From JANQTF01 sp036835375 (GTDB taxonomy: Bacteria; Bacteroidota; Bacteroidia; J057): 64,000 nt of DNA. Position 1 is the first letter of the stretch. Each line of letters begins with the position of its first letter. Below, piece by piece: positions 1 through 9,014 of this stretch. A model generated the notes under the pieces. That model worked only from the letters and a program-made list of their open reading frames with translations. It was not told where the DNA came from and did no database searches. Location: assembly GCA_036835375.1 (NCBI GenBank), contig DAITMB010000010.1, positions 1 to 64,000 of the forward strand. The letters are read 5' to 3'. Position numbers and translations under genes: made by a program.

Positions 1-1616
1 TCTGTTTCCACCCGCGCTTGATCGATCCACTCATCCACCTGCGGATTTCGATATCCGAATAAATTACTGCCGCCCCAAGAATCTGAGTGATAGACCTGCT
101 TGAAATCATAGGGCAAATCCGATGACCCCATCGAAATGATCGCCGCGTCGAATTGGTGATTTTGAACTTGGGGAAGGTACTCCTGCATAGAGGCAGGTTT
201 GCGCATGAGCTTGACACCGACCTTGGCTAATTCGGTCTCCATGCGGGTCATTACGTCCTCGACGGCTTGGCTATTGGGAGCGTAATAGATCTCAAAAGCG
301 AGGTCCACCTGTCGGCCATCCATCATTTTATCCAGTACAAAATCTCCATCCGAATCCGACCAGCCAGCTTCTGTCAGCAGCGCTTTAGCTTGAACGGGGT
401 CGTGCGGAATGCCGCGGATTGTGTCGTTGTGGTCGGGATTGGCAGGCGAGACTGGCGACAACGCCCGCTGGTTGGGCATGGCGAAGTGCTGCGCAAGGAT
501 GGAATCCAGCGGTAGTGCGAGGGCAACGGCCCTGCGCACCCGGACGTCGTTGAAGATCGGTGCACGATCCCCGCTTTCTGGGCGGAGATTCCACACAATC
601 ATCGCGACACTCGCCTTTGCCGGACGCACAAAGTGGTAATGCTCGTTGGCAAGCGGACTTCCCAACAGGTTTTTCTGACTCTGGACGCTGAGGTGAGCCA
701 CGTCAATTTTTTGCTCTTTGATTTGCAATTCTACGCTGGCGTCCTCTCTCAGAATTTTAAAAGTGATTTTCGGGGGGTAAGCGCGGTGTACATGTCCGGG
801 AAGCTCCTTGCCCCAATAGTTCTCACGGCGGACAAGGACGATTTGCTGCTCGGGCGACCATTCTGCCACTTCGTAGGGGCCTGATCCGTAGTTGAGCCAT
901 TCGAGCTCTTTCCCAAGTTTTCCGTCATTGAAAAAAGCAGCCCAAGTCTTGATGTCGGGATCTTCGGCAAGGGATTTGGAGGATGCCCCCAGGAAGTCTT
1001 GAAGGTTGCGCTTAGCAAGAATTCCTTCTGGATCATACTTTCTGCGGTCAAGAACGGAGGAAATCAGGCTTAGGTACTGATTATTGATGTAGTACTCGCG
1101 AAAGGTGAATAGAATATGCTGCGGATTCTCAGGGCTGAGAGTCGCATTGTCGAGGTACTCCAAATAGCCCTTTTGGGGGGCGTTGTTGGTGAGGGGGCAG
1201 GCGATGGCTTTGAGAGTGAAGAGGATATCTTCTCCGGTAATGGGGGCGCCGTCGGGCCAAGCCGCTTGAGGGTGAATCTTGATGAGGTAGCTTTTGCCGT
1301 CGGGCAAGGCTTCCGGTAGCCCATCAGCAATTTGGGCGATTATCTCTCCAGGTTGAGTGATGTCAAATACGTGGAGTTGCTGGGTGACCAGCCCCATGAT
1401 CAAGCTGCGATACGAGGTGGTAGCGTTGGTAGGGTGAAGGCTAGGCGGGTCAGATTCTATTTGCACCACGATCTCATCACTCAATTCGCCCGAATACACG
1501 ATTTCATCGCTTCCTTCTCCCCGCACCATGTAAAGCTGGCTCGATCCGCCAGACGACTTTTGGCAGGACCACATAAAGAGAACACACAAGCAGTAGAACA
1601 AGTATTTGGGCTTCAT
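1..1616 (-). CDS. ABC transporter substrate-binding lipoprotein, family 5 (peptide/nickel type), 3' end outside window
   Basis: The frame is open from an ATG at 1616 to the window edge, giving 538 visible residues and no stop. The N-terminus is a lipoprotein signal: a hydrophobic run ending in LFMWSC with Cys18 as the lipidation site. The mature part shows the SBP_bac_5 pattern: a DPPSLHP stretch early on, a WPDGAPIT-like segment, FNDVRVRRAVALAL, and an AGWSDSDGDF segment. In this family the protein captures oligopeptides or similar solutes outside the inner membrane and hands them to a DppBCDF-type permease. No permease or ATPase gene is beside it, so it may be an orphan binding protein or its partners may lie beyond the edge. 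The ligand cannot be inferred. Confidence 0.85.
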   Translation of the reverse strand, partial: MKPKYLFYCLCVLFMWSCQKSSGGSSQLYMVRGEGSDEIVYSGELSDEIVVQIESDPPSLHPTNATTSYRSLIMGLVTQQLHVFDITQPGEIIAQIADGLPEALPDGKSYLIKIHPQAAWPDGAPITGEDILFTLKAIACPLTNNAPQKGYLEYLDNATLSPENPQHILFTFREYYINNQYLSLISSVLDRRKYDPEGILAKRNLQDFLGASSKSLAEDPDIKTWAAFFNDGKLGKELEWLNYGSGPYEVAEWSPEQQIVLVRRENYWGKELPGHVHRAYPPKITFKILREDASVELQIKEQKIDVAHLSVQSQKNLLGSPLANEHYHFVRPAKASVAMIVWNLRPESGDRAPIFNDVRVRRAVALALPLDSILAQHFAMPNQRALSPVSPANPDHNDTIRGIPHDPVQAKALLTEAGWSDSDGDFVLDKMMDGRQVDLAFEIYYAPNSQAVEDVMTRMETELAKVGVKLMRKPASMQEYLPQVQNHQFDAAIISMGSSDLPYDFKQVYHSDSWGGSNLFGYRNPQVDEWIDQARVET

Positions 1617-1760
1617 GGAATTTGTAGATAATATTGGTTGGGTCAAAGGCGAATTTCCTGTCCGGATTTGACCCTTTGAAGCTACAAAAACCTGCAACAA
1701 TGGACCAATGGTCGCCGTTTTTTTTCTCAGCGACAGGCCACTCGTACGAAAAGGTCAAGC

Positions 1761-1793
1761 TTTGCGACCTTAGATCTATGCGTTGTATGTTAG
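1761..1793 (+). promoter_or_regulatory. Candidate promoter for the gldAFG operon
   Basis: TTTG at 1761-1764 and TATGTTAG at 1786-1793 are separated by 21 bases. This matches the Bacteroidota pattern with one mismatch in the -7 box. It would start transcription about 35 bases before the gldA ATG. It is a pattern match only. Confidence 0.35.
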
Positions 1794-1835
1794 GCTGATG
1801 TTTGGCGCGCCCCTCATTGAATAGTTTTTATTCTC

Positions 1836-2756
1836 ATGATTCAAGTCTTGCACCTCTCCAAGGTATATGGCAGCCAAAAAGCGGTGGATGACCTCAGCTT
1901 CTCTGTTGGCGCCGGACAAATTCTTGGGTTTTTAGGGCCAAACGGTGCGGGGAAGAGCACCACGATGAAGATCCTGACCGGCTTCTTGCCAGCCACGGAA
2001 GGCGATGTGCAAGTGGCTGGCTTCGATGTGAGAGAGCAGGTCATGGAGGTGCGCCGCCGAGTAGGATATTTGCCGGAACACAATCCGCTCTACCTAGACA
2101 TGTATGTGCACGAGTTTCTGGAATTTTCTTGTCGCCTACACCGCATTCCACGAACAGAGCGCAAGCGCCGCATCGCTCAGGTGATTGAACAAACTCGCCT
2201 GGAGTTGGAGCAACACAAGCCAATCCGAATGCTTTCCAAAGGCTATCGACAGCGGGTAGGACTCTCCCATGCACTTCTTCACGAGCCAGAAGTGCTGATT
2301 CTTGATGAACCGACCACCGGTCTTGACCCCAATCAGATCATCGACATTCGAGCCTTGATCCGCGAAGTGGGTAAAGACAAAACGGTCATTTTCTCCTCGC
2401 ACATCCTTTCGGAAGTAGAAGCCATTTCAGATCGCATTCTCATTATTCATCACGGCAAGCAAGTCGCCAATGCAAGCATCGAAGAATTGCGCGACTCTCA
2501 GTCCCGGTCTTCCTACATCAGGCTGGAAGTCGAAGGACCCGGACTGGACTTTGGGCCACTCATCGGGCATCCTGGTTGGCAGCGATTGGAGCCCCTCAAC
2601 GATCGACAATTTCTGATTCACACCACCCAAGACATTGACCTGCGCAAGGAACTCTTCGCGCTATGTGTGGCGCAAGACCACGTCATTCTTGAGATGCAGC
2701 GCAAAGTCTTTTCTCTGGAAGACACCTTCCGCCAACTCACCAATGCATCCTCATGA
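1836..2756 (+). CDS. gldA: GldA-type ABC transporter ATP-binding protein
   Basis: This 306-residue ABC ATPase has every expected motif: Walker A GPNGAGKST (34-42), signature LSKGYRQ (133-139), Walker B VLILDE (153-158) followed by PTTGLDP, and the switch His in FSSHI (189). Length and sequence fit the GldA/NosF branch that energises ABC-2 permeases. It overlaps the next gene by four bases (ATGA), so the two are translationally coupled. In Flavobacterium, GldA works with GldF and GldG and is needed for gliding; other Bacteroidota keep these genes without known gliding, so the physiological role here is inferred from family and context. Confidence 0.88.
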   Translation: MIQVLHLSKVYGSQKAVDDLSFSVGAGQILGFLGPNGAGKSTTMKILTGFLPATEGDVQVAGFDVREQVMEVRRRVGYLPEHNPLYLDMYVHEFLEFSCRLHRIPRTERKRRIAQVIEQTRLELEQHKPIRMLSKGYRQRVGLSHALLHEPEVLILDEPTTGLDPNQIIDIRALIREVGKDKTVIFSSHILSEVEAISDRILIIHHGKQVANASIEELRDSQSRSSYIRLEVEGPGLDFGPLIGHPGWQRLEPLNDRQFLIHTTQDIDLRKELFALCVAQDHVILEMQRKVFSLEDTFRQLTNASS

Positions 2757-3484
2757 GTGCTGTACTGACTATTTTTCGAAAAGAGGTATTGGATTTCTTC
2801 CATTCTCTGGTTGGCTATGTATTTTTGGGTGTATTCTTGCTCGGAACCGGCCTGTTCGTCTGGGTATTTGAGTACAATGTTCTCGAGACGCGCCTGGCAC
2901 AGTTGGACACCTTGTTTTACATCGGGCCGTACCTTTTCCTCTTCATGGTGCCAGCGATCACTATGCGTGCCTTTTCTGAAGAAATCAATCAGGGAACGAT
3001 TGAGTTTCTGATGACGAAGCCTGTCACAGACTGGCAGATCATCATGGGCAAATTTCTCGCCTCGGTGTTTTTGGTCCTGATCACGCTTCTTCCTACCCTC
3101 ATCTATGTCGGGAGCGTGGCCGCGCTGGGAGATCCAGTAGGGAACCTCGACATGGCTGTCACGACGGGGGCCTACCTCGGGCTTTTAGGACTAGGTTGCG
3201 TGTTCGCAAGCATTGGACTCTGGACCTCGGCGATGTCGAGCAATCAGTTTGTCGCTTGGGTACTGGGAGTGTTTGTGTGCTTTTTCTTTTTCATGGGCTT
3301 TGAGCTGATCGCTGGATTGCCTGCGTTGCGCAGCGTCAATACATTTCTCATCAAGCTCGGGATTTTGGAGCACTACAGTTCTATCAGTCGAGGCGTCATT
3401 GACACCCGAGATATCCTCTACTTTTTGAGCATGATCCTCCTTTCGCTCGCTGCTACTCAGTATGTTCTGCATCGTCGTCGTTGA
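2753..3484 (+). CDS. gldF: GldF-type ABC-2 permease
   Basis: A 243-residue integral membrane protein with about six hydrophobic segments, starting with FFHSLVGYVFLGVFLLGTGL. The cytoplasmic loop carries the ABC-2 hallmark MRAFSEEINQGTIEFLMTKP (about 87-106), which contacts the ATPase. Length matches GldF (about 240). Its ATG overlaps the gldA stop and gldG follows 18 bases downstream, so the three form one transporter operon in the inner membrane. The transported substrate is not established for this family. Confidence 0.87.
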   Translation: MSAVLTIFRKEVLDFFHSLVGYVFLGVFLLGTGLFVWVFEYNVLETRLAQLDTLFYIGPYLFLFMVPAITMRAFSEEINQGTIEFLMTKPVTDWQIIMGKFLASVFLVLITLLPTLIYVGSVAALGDPVGNLDMAVTTGAYLGLLGLGCVFASIGLWTSAMSSNQFVAWVLGVFVCFFFFMGFELIAGLPALRSVNTFLIKLGILEHYSSISRGVIDTRDILYFLSMILLSLAATQYVLHRRR

Positions 3485-3502
3485 AGCATTGACCAGACCC
3501 GC

Positions 3503-5272
3503 ATGAATTCTACCGTTCGTCTTCTTCTGCTAGCAGTGGCCCTGCTACTGCTCAATCTCATTGCAGATCAATATTTCAAGCGCTTTGACCTCACCCGCGA
3601 AGGCAGATACTCGCTTTCCAGGGTCACAATTGATGCGCTGGACAGCCTGACCTATCCGGTGTTTGTGACCACGTATTTGGAAGGGGAGTTCCCGACAGAT
3701 ATCCGAAACTTTCAGGAAGGGCTACGCACGACCTTGCTTGAAATGAAGCAATATGCCGGGGGAAACCTGCAATTTACTTTTGAAGATCCTCGAAATAATG
3801 TGGAGCTGATCCAGGATTTTCAAGCGCGCGGCTTCACTTCTGTGCCTGTCCGGGAACGACTATCGGCGCTGGAAGAGCGCCAACAGTTCATGTGGCCACT
3901 TCTGGTGATGCGCTACCGAGACCAGGAGGTGTATGTGGACTTGCTCAAAGGCTGTGCAGAGCCGACCCCGCAAGGACCGCAAGCAAATTTTGCCAAGGCA
4001 GAATCAGACCTCGAATACAAACTCACCAGCGCCATGCTGAGCCTCACCCGCAATCAACCGGGTGTCATCGGCTTGCTCCGAGGCCACGGAGAATGGTCCA
4101 ATGATGAGATCCGTGAACTGGGTTCTGAGCTACAAAATCGCTATGCTCTCGTGGATTTTAACATGCGAACGGTCTATGCCGGCGCCTCCATTAGCAATGA
4201 CATTCAGGTGCTGCTCGTGCTCCAACCACAAACATCTTTCACGGAGAGAGAAAAATACGAGTTGGACCAGTATGTCATGCGGGGCGGAAGCATCCTGTGG
4301 GTGCTGGATCAGCAACGGGTGGACATGGACATGTACAACAAGCAGTCCACGGTCACAGAGTTGTACCGATTAAACCTGGACGACTTTTTCATGAATTATG
4401 GCTTTAAGCTCAACTATGACTTGATCCAAGACCTTTCCTGCGAAAAAATAGAAGTTGCGATGGCGGAGGGCAATCGAGCGCAGTTTCTCAGTCGCCCATG
4501 GATTTTTTACCCAATGGCCTACGAACTTCCAGATCATCCGGTGACCCGCAACATCGATTTCACTTTGCTTCGCTACGCCAGCAGCATCGACACCTTTTCG
4601 CTTCCAGGGATTAAACACACGCCGTTTTTAAGGAGCTCCACATCCAGCAGGACCATTCAGGGGAGCCAGTTCATCGACATCACCCAGTACCTGAATAATC
4701 CGCCACCTGAAAATCTGTTTCGGGCCCAGCCCTCCATCGCGGGACTTCTGGTAGAAGGGGAGATGAATTCTCTTTTCGCCGGGCGACCCGCCCCGACGGA
4801 TTCATTATCACCCGCAGCGCCCAACGAACCCCTGATTCCCACCTCCGTGGTGATGCGGCCAGGAGAAAGCCAATCGGACTATCGAGCCCGAATCGCAGAG
4901 CAGGTTCAGAATCCCCGCACGCGGCGCTATCTACAAGGCCTCACGAATTCACGGAAAATGGCCATCATTTCCGACGGGGAATTTGCCCTCGGTGCCTTGT
5001 TTCGCGGAGAGCGGCAGTACATTCCCTACGACAACAAAACCCTGCTGCTCAATGTGATCGACTACCTCGCGGGCGACGTCAGTCTCACAGGGATTCGGTC
5101 CAAGGAAGTGAGCATCCAGCGCTTGAATGCTGCTAAGGTGACCGAAGAACGAGTGTTCTGGCAACTGCTCAACGTAGTGCTTCCGGTAATCTCCATTGTG
5201 GTTTTCGGAGCCATTCTTTTCTATTTTCGCCGAAGGAAAAATGCGAAACGCCAGGTTCCTCTTCCGTCGTAA
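3503..5272 (+). CDS. gldG: GldG-type gliding ABC transporter auxiliary/substrate-binding protein
   Basis: This 589-residue protein is anchored by an N-terminal hydrophobic segment (LLLLAVALLLLNLIADQY) and a C-terminal one (NVVLPVISIVVFGAILFYF) followed by a basic tail. The large domain between them belongs to the GldG/ABC-type uncharacterised family: YSLSRVTIDALDSL near the start, a central LLRGHGEW motif, and AIISDGEF near the C-terminus. GldG proteins sit in the inner membrane with a periplasmic domain and accompany GldA and GldF. Its position directly after gldF supports the call. A proline/serine-rich insertion near residues 420-450 looks like a flexible linker. Confidence 0.87.
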   Translation: MNSTVRLLLLAVALLLLNLIADQYFKRFDLTREGRYSLSRVTIDALDSLTYPVFVTTYLEGEFPTDIRNFQEGLRTTLLEMKQYAGGNLQFTFEDPRNNVELIQDFQARGFTSVPVRERLSALEERQQFMWPLLVMRYRDQEVYVDLLKGCAEPTPQGPQANFAKAESDLEYKLTSAMLSLTRNQPGVIGLLRGHGEWSNDEIRELGSELQNRYALVDFNMRTVYAGASISNDIQVLLVLQPQTSFTEREKYELDQYVMRGGSILWVLDQQRVDMDMYNKQSTVTELYRLNLDDFFMNYGFKLNYDLIQDLSCEKIEVAMAEGNRAQFLSRPWIFYPMAYELPDHPVTRNIDFTLLRYASSIDTFSLPGIKHTPFLRSSTSSRTIQGSQFIDITQYLNNPPPENLFRAQPSIAGLLVEGEMNSLFAGRPAPTDSLSPAAPNEPLIPTSVVMRPGESQSDYRARIAEQVQNPRTRRYLQGLTNSRKMAIISDGEFALGALFRGERQYIPYDNKTLLLNVIDYLAGDVSLTGIRSKEVSIQRLNAAKVTEERVFWQLLNVVLPVISIVVFGAILFYFRRRKNAKRQVPLPS

Positions 5273-5294
5273 CACCCACCAGCCTTTGTGACCT

Positions 5295-6788
5295 ATGCCT
5301 GCCATTCAAAGAATGCTCATTGCCAATCGGGGAGAAATTGCCCTGCGAATCATGCGGACCGCCAGGGAAATGGGGATCCAGGTCATCGCAGTGTATTCCG
5401 AAGCAGACCGTCATTCCCCCCATGTGCAGTATGCAGACGAAGCCTATCTCTTGGGACCAGCCCCCTCCAACCAGTCTTACTTACGGGGCGAATTGATCAT
5501 CGACTTGTGCCTGACAAACGCCATTGATGCAATTCATCCAGGTTACGGATTCTTGTCAGAAAATGCGGATTTTGCAAGAAAGGTCCAGGAAGCAGGAATC
5601 ATTTTTATCGGACCTGGTCCGGACTCCATGGATCTCATGGGCGACAAACTCTCAGCCAAACAAGCTGTAAAAGATTTCGGCGTGCCCCTGGTCCCGGGAT
5701 TGGATCATGAAATCAAAGAAATAGAAGAGGCACAGCGGGTCGCCTTAGAGATTGGGTTTCCAGTGCTGGTCAAAGCTGCTGCAGGCGGTGGGGGTAAAGG
5801 GATGAGACTCGTGGAGCGGCCAGAGGATTTTGTCGAACAGATGGAGCGTGCCGTATCAGAGGCTGAAAAGGCTTTTGGGAATGGGTCCGTTTTTATCGAA
5901 AAATTCGTCCAGAAGCCACGGCATATTGAGATTCAAGTCATGGCCGACACCCATGGCGAAGTGGTCTATCTGTTTGAGCGCGAATGCTCCATCCAGCGCC
6001 GTCACCAAAAGGTCATTGAAGAGGCTCCCTCCTCCGTACTCAGCCCCGCTCTCCGGCAAAAAATGGGCGAAGCTGCCGTCAATGCTTGCCGAGCTTGCCA
6101 CTATACCAATGCTGGCACGGTAGAATTCTTGTTGGATGCTGACATGAATTTCTATTTTTTAGAAATGAACACCCGCCTACAAGTAGAGCATCCGGTGACT
6201 GAAATGATCACCGGCATTGACTTGGTGCGGGAGCAAATCCGGGTCGCGGAAGGTCACCCGCTTTCTTTCCGGCAGGAAGATCTCGCGATCAATGGCCACG
6301 CGGTGGAAGTGAGGGTATATGCGGAAGATCCTGCGAATAATTTCTTGCCGGATATTGGCACACTGGATGTGTATCGCCGCCCGCAAGGAAACGGCGTCCG
6401 GGTTGACGATGGATTTGAAGAAGGCATGACGGTTCCTATTTTTTACGACCCGATGCTGGCCAAACTCATCGTTCATGCCGAGAATCGGGAGGCCGCCATG
6501 GACCGGATGATACGAGCCATCGACGAATTTCATATCGTCGGTGTGCAGACGACGTTGGGATTTTGCCGCTACGTCATGACACATGAAGCATTTCGGAGCG
6601 GCGATTTCGATACCAATTTCATCAACCTTCACTTTTCTCCAGAGAAACTCCATCGCGCGCTCACGGAAGAGGAGGCGGAAGTCGCTGCCTTGGTGGCTAT
6701 GCTTTCGCTGGAAAAGGCTCCCGGACGAGTGATCTCCAAGGAGGCTTATCCAGCGGTCGGCACTACTGCCTGGAGACTCAGAAGGTAA
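5295..6788 (+). CDS. accC: Biotin carboxylase subunit of acetyl-/acyl-CoA carboxylase
   Basis: 497 residues of the ATP-grasp biotin carboxylase family. It shows the N-terminal MLIANRGEIALRIMRTA motif, the glycine-rich ATP loop GGGGKGM (164-170), the catalytic EMNTRLQVEHPVTE block (290-303) and RVYAEDP. The enzyme carboxylates biotin on the carrier protein using ATP and bicarbonate, the first step of malonyl-CoA (or propionyl-CoA) carboxylation. It is about 50 residues longer than E. coli AccC at the C-terminus. It follows gldG by 22 bases and may share its transcript, although no functional link is evident. accB and the carboxyltransferase genes are not in the window, so the acyl-CoA specificity is open. 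Confidence 0.92.
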   Translation: MPAIQRMLIANRGEIALRIMRTAREMGIQVIAVYSEADRHSPHVQYADEAYLLGPAPSNQSYLRGELIIDLCLTNAIDAIHPGYGFLSENADFARKVQEAGIIFIGPGPDSMDLMGDKLSAKQAVKDFGVPLVPGLDHEIKEIEEAQRVALEIGFPVLVKAAAGGGGKGMRLVERPEDFVEQMERAVSEAEKAFGNGSVFIEKFVQKPRHIEIQVMADTHGEVVYLFERECSIQRRHQKVIEEAPSSVLSPALRQKMGEAAVNACRACHYTNAGTVEFLLDADMNFYFLEMNTRLQVEHPVTEMITGIDLVREQIRVAEGHPLSFRQEDLAINGHAVEVRVYAEDPANNFLPDIGTLDVYRRPQGNGVRVDDGFEEGMTVPIFYDPMLAKLIVHAENREAAMDRMIRAIDEFHIVGVQTTLGFCRYVMTHEAFRSGDFDTNFINLHFSPEKLHRALTEEEAEVAALVAMLSLEKAPGRVISKEAYPAVGTTAWRLRR

Positions 6789-6817
6789 TCTCTGCTGCTA
6801 GCACCTTGGCTGCTTTC

Positions 6818-7300
6818 TCATAGAATGAGATCGAACGGAAAGGGAAGAAGGCACCCTCGCACGCTCTCAACTCGCAGGATGCTTCCCGATTCGCCTTGCA
6901 TCAGCACCACGAAATGCGCTTCGGCCATTTCTTCGTATTCCATCATGACTTGGCGGCAAGCTCCGCAGGGCATCACCGGGCGATCCACTGGGTAATGAAT
7001 GCTTTGGGCGCGAATGGCCATCTTCCGAATATCTGCTCCAAGGCCTTGTGCACCTGCATAAAACAGCGCGGTCCTTTCTGCACAAAGACCTGAGGGATAG
7101 GCCCTGTTTTCCTGATTATTTCCAAGAATCACACTTCCATCCACCAGCGCCACTGCACAACCAACCTTGAATTCTGAAAAAGGTGCATAGGCATTTTCAG
7201 TCGCTCTCCAAGCTTGTTCGAGCAGGTCGGCTTCATCTGGCTCCAATTCTTCCCGGTGATCGTATAGGCGATAGTGGAGGTGGAGGATTCCTTCTTTCAT
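6818..7300 (-). CDS. cdd: Cytidine deaminase
   Basis: 160 residues of the CDA fold. The zinc site is complete: Cys73-Ala-Glu75 in GLCAERTA and Cys112/Cys115 in PCGACRQ. Glu75 is the proton shuttle. FSEFKVGCAV and GNNQENRAYPSG are the family substrate-binding segments. The enzyme deaminates cytidine and deoxycytidine to uridines in pyrimidine salvage. The length fits a homotetrameric type with one zinc site per chain. It converges on accC (29-base gap) and lies downstream of hslU, separated from it by a strong hairpin. Confidence 0.93.
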   Translation of the reverse strand: MKEGILHLHYRLYDHREELEPDEADLLEQAWRATENAYAPFSEFKVGCAVALVDGSVILGNNQENRAYPSGLCAERTALFYAGAQGLGADIRKMAIRAQSIHYPVDRPVMPCGACRQVMMEYEEMAEAHFVVLMQGESGSILRVESVRGCLLPFPFDLIL

Positions 7301-7324
7301 GAAAAATGAGGTAAAAATAGGAGT

Positions 7325-7351
7325 GCGTTCCCAGCATGGATGCGGGAACGC
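7325..7351 (-). terminator. Hairpin after hslU, probable terminator
   Basis: GCGTTCCC (7325-7332) and GGGAACGC (7344-7351) form a perfect 8-bp stem. The loop itself contains GCAT-GG-ATGC, a second palindrome that can extend the stem past one bulged base. On the minus strand the hairpin follows the hslU stop by about 25 bases and is followed by T-rich sequence (TATTTTTACC, then TTTTTC). It therefore suits a rho-independent terminator, although the T run is not immediate. Confidence 0.6.
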
Positions 7352-7375
7352 TGCGATTTGTCCTGAAGACGATCC

Positions 7376-8761
7376 CTACAAAATGTATTGGCTGAGGTCT
7401 TTTTTCTTGACCATTTCTCCCAATCGTTCTCTCACAAGATCTCCGTTGATAAAAAACTCGCGGCTGGGATCAATGTCTGGCACTTCGAATAAGATCTCAT
7501 TGAGGAGGTTACTCATGATGGTGTGGAGCCTTCGTGCACCAATGTTTTCTACCTCTTGATTGACTTCAAAGGCTAATTCAGCGATGACCTCAATCGCTTC
7601 GTCGTCAAAGTGGAGCTTCACCCCTTCGCTTGCCATGAGGGCTTGGTACTGCTTGGTGAGGGCATTTCTGGGCTGAGTGAGAATCTGCACAAAGTCCTCA
7701 CGCGTGAGAGAACTCAATTCTACCCTGATCGGAAAGCGACCTTGCAATTCAGGAATAAGGTCACTGGGCTTTGCGACATGAAAAGCGCCAGCTGCGATGA
7801 AGAGCACGTGGTCGGTCTTGATAATCCCATATTTCGTATTGACCACTGACCCTTCCACAATCGGCAGTAGGTCGCGCTGCACCCCCGCACGCGACACATC
7901 GGGACCACGACCCTCGCCGGAGGCGACAGCTACTTTGTCAATTTCGTCGATAAAAATGATGCCATTGTTGCCTGCGCGATCAATGGCCTCTTTGGTCACG
8001 GCCTCCATGTCAATCAGTCGATCTGCTTCTTCTTCTATGAGCAGCTCGCGGGCGCTTTCGACCGACATCTTGCGCTTTTTCCGCTTTTTGGGTATCATCC
8101 CGCTGAGCATGTCCTGAAGACCGTCCATCCCTTCGAGTCCCGGAGGAGCCATGACTTGGACGCTGTGGGTGGGCACTGTGATTTCAATCTCGATTTGTCG
8201 GTCTTCCAACTCGCCTCGCTTGAGTTTTTCGCGAAATTTGTCCCGCGTCCGCTCGTTCAGCTCTTCATCAGAATATTGGCTGGAAGGGTATCCGAGTGCC
8301 TCTCGCTCACCGTCGTGGTTGGAATTAGAGGACTTTTTGCGAATCGGAGGGATCAGGATATCGAGGATTTGCTCCTCGGCATTCTCGCGTGCCATTTCCC
8401 GAATCTTTTCCTTTTGCTCTGTCCGAACCAAATTGACCGACTGCTCCACCAAGTCTCTCACCATGCTTTCTACATCGCGGCCTACGTAGCCGACTTCTGT
8501 GAACTTGGAGGCTTCGACTTTTATAAAAGGTGCTTGCGCGAGCTGTGCGAGGCGCCGGGCGATCTCGGTCTTGCCCACGCCAGTCGGCCCGATCATCATG
8601 ATGTTGTTGGGGATAATTTCGCGTCGCAGTTCTTCTCCTGCATTCAGCCTGCGCCAGCGGTTGCGCAAAGCAATGGCGACGGATTTTTTGGCCTCTGCCT
8701 GACCAATGATGTATTTGTCAAGTTCTTGAACGATTTTGGCTGGCGTGAGCTGGTCTTCCAT
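7376..8761 (-). CDS. hslU: ATP-dependent protease ATPase subunit HslU
   Basis: 461-residue AAA+ unfoldase. It shows Walker A GPTGVGKT (58-65), the pore loop GYVG (91-94), Walker B GIIFIDE (267-273), and a variable charged I-domain between about 110 and 235. The C-terminus ends in LSQYIL, closely resembling the tail that docks into and activates HslV, so it should form a HslUV protease. hslV, often adjacent in other bacteria, is not in the window. The I-domain contains a basic stretch KKRKKRK (225-231). Confidence 0.95.
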   Translation of the reverse strand: MEDQLTPAKIVQELDKYIIGQAEAKKSVAIALRNRWRRLNAGEELRREIIPNNIMMIGPTGVGKTEIARRLAQLAQAPFIKVEASKFTEVGYVGRDVESMVRDLVEQSVNLVRTEQKEKIREMARENAEEQILDILIPPIRKKSSNSNHDGEREALGYPSSQYSDEELNERTRDKFREKLKRGELEDRQIEIEITVPTHSVQVMAPPGLEGMDGLQDMLSGMIPKKRKKRKMSVESARELLIEEEADRLIDMEAVTKEAIDRAGNNGIIFIDEIDKVAVASGEGRGPDVSRAGVQRDLLPIVEGSVVNTKYGIIKTDHVLFIAAGAFHVAKPSDLIPELQGRFPIRVELSSLTREDFVQILTQPRNALTKQYQALMASEGVKLHFDDEAIEVIAELAFEVNQEVENIGARRLHTIMSNLLNEILFEVPDIDPSREFFINGDLVRERLGEMVKKKDLSQYIL

Positions 8762-9014
8762 GTAGAAGGGGGATGGATGTGGTCAATACAGAAATAAAAT
8801 CTAATCAGAAAAAAACGGCAAAAGGCCATCAAGGTTTTCAGTTCATGGCATCTGAATCACTTGGAAAGCAAGACTTGAGCAGCGCGCGTGGAAGGGAGAA
8901 TTTTCGACTGTAGCCAAAAAGAGAGATAGCCAGTGTCTGGCAATAGCGCCCTGCGCGACAGTTCGAATGCGGGCTTTTCTTTTGTGGTCCACAATAGGTG
9001 CGCTGGTCATGCTG

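Noticed and set aside
6177..6653. 158-codon frame on the minus strand inside accC
   Set aside because: Complete overlap with accC and no features of its own; it is an antisense shadow.
8982..8994. TTGTGG-T-CCACAA palindrome downstream of the processing protease gene
   Set aside because: One-base centre excludes an RNA hairpin, and its place after a gene end does not suit an operator; probably chance.
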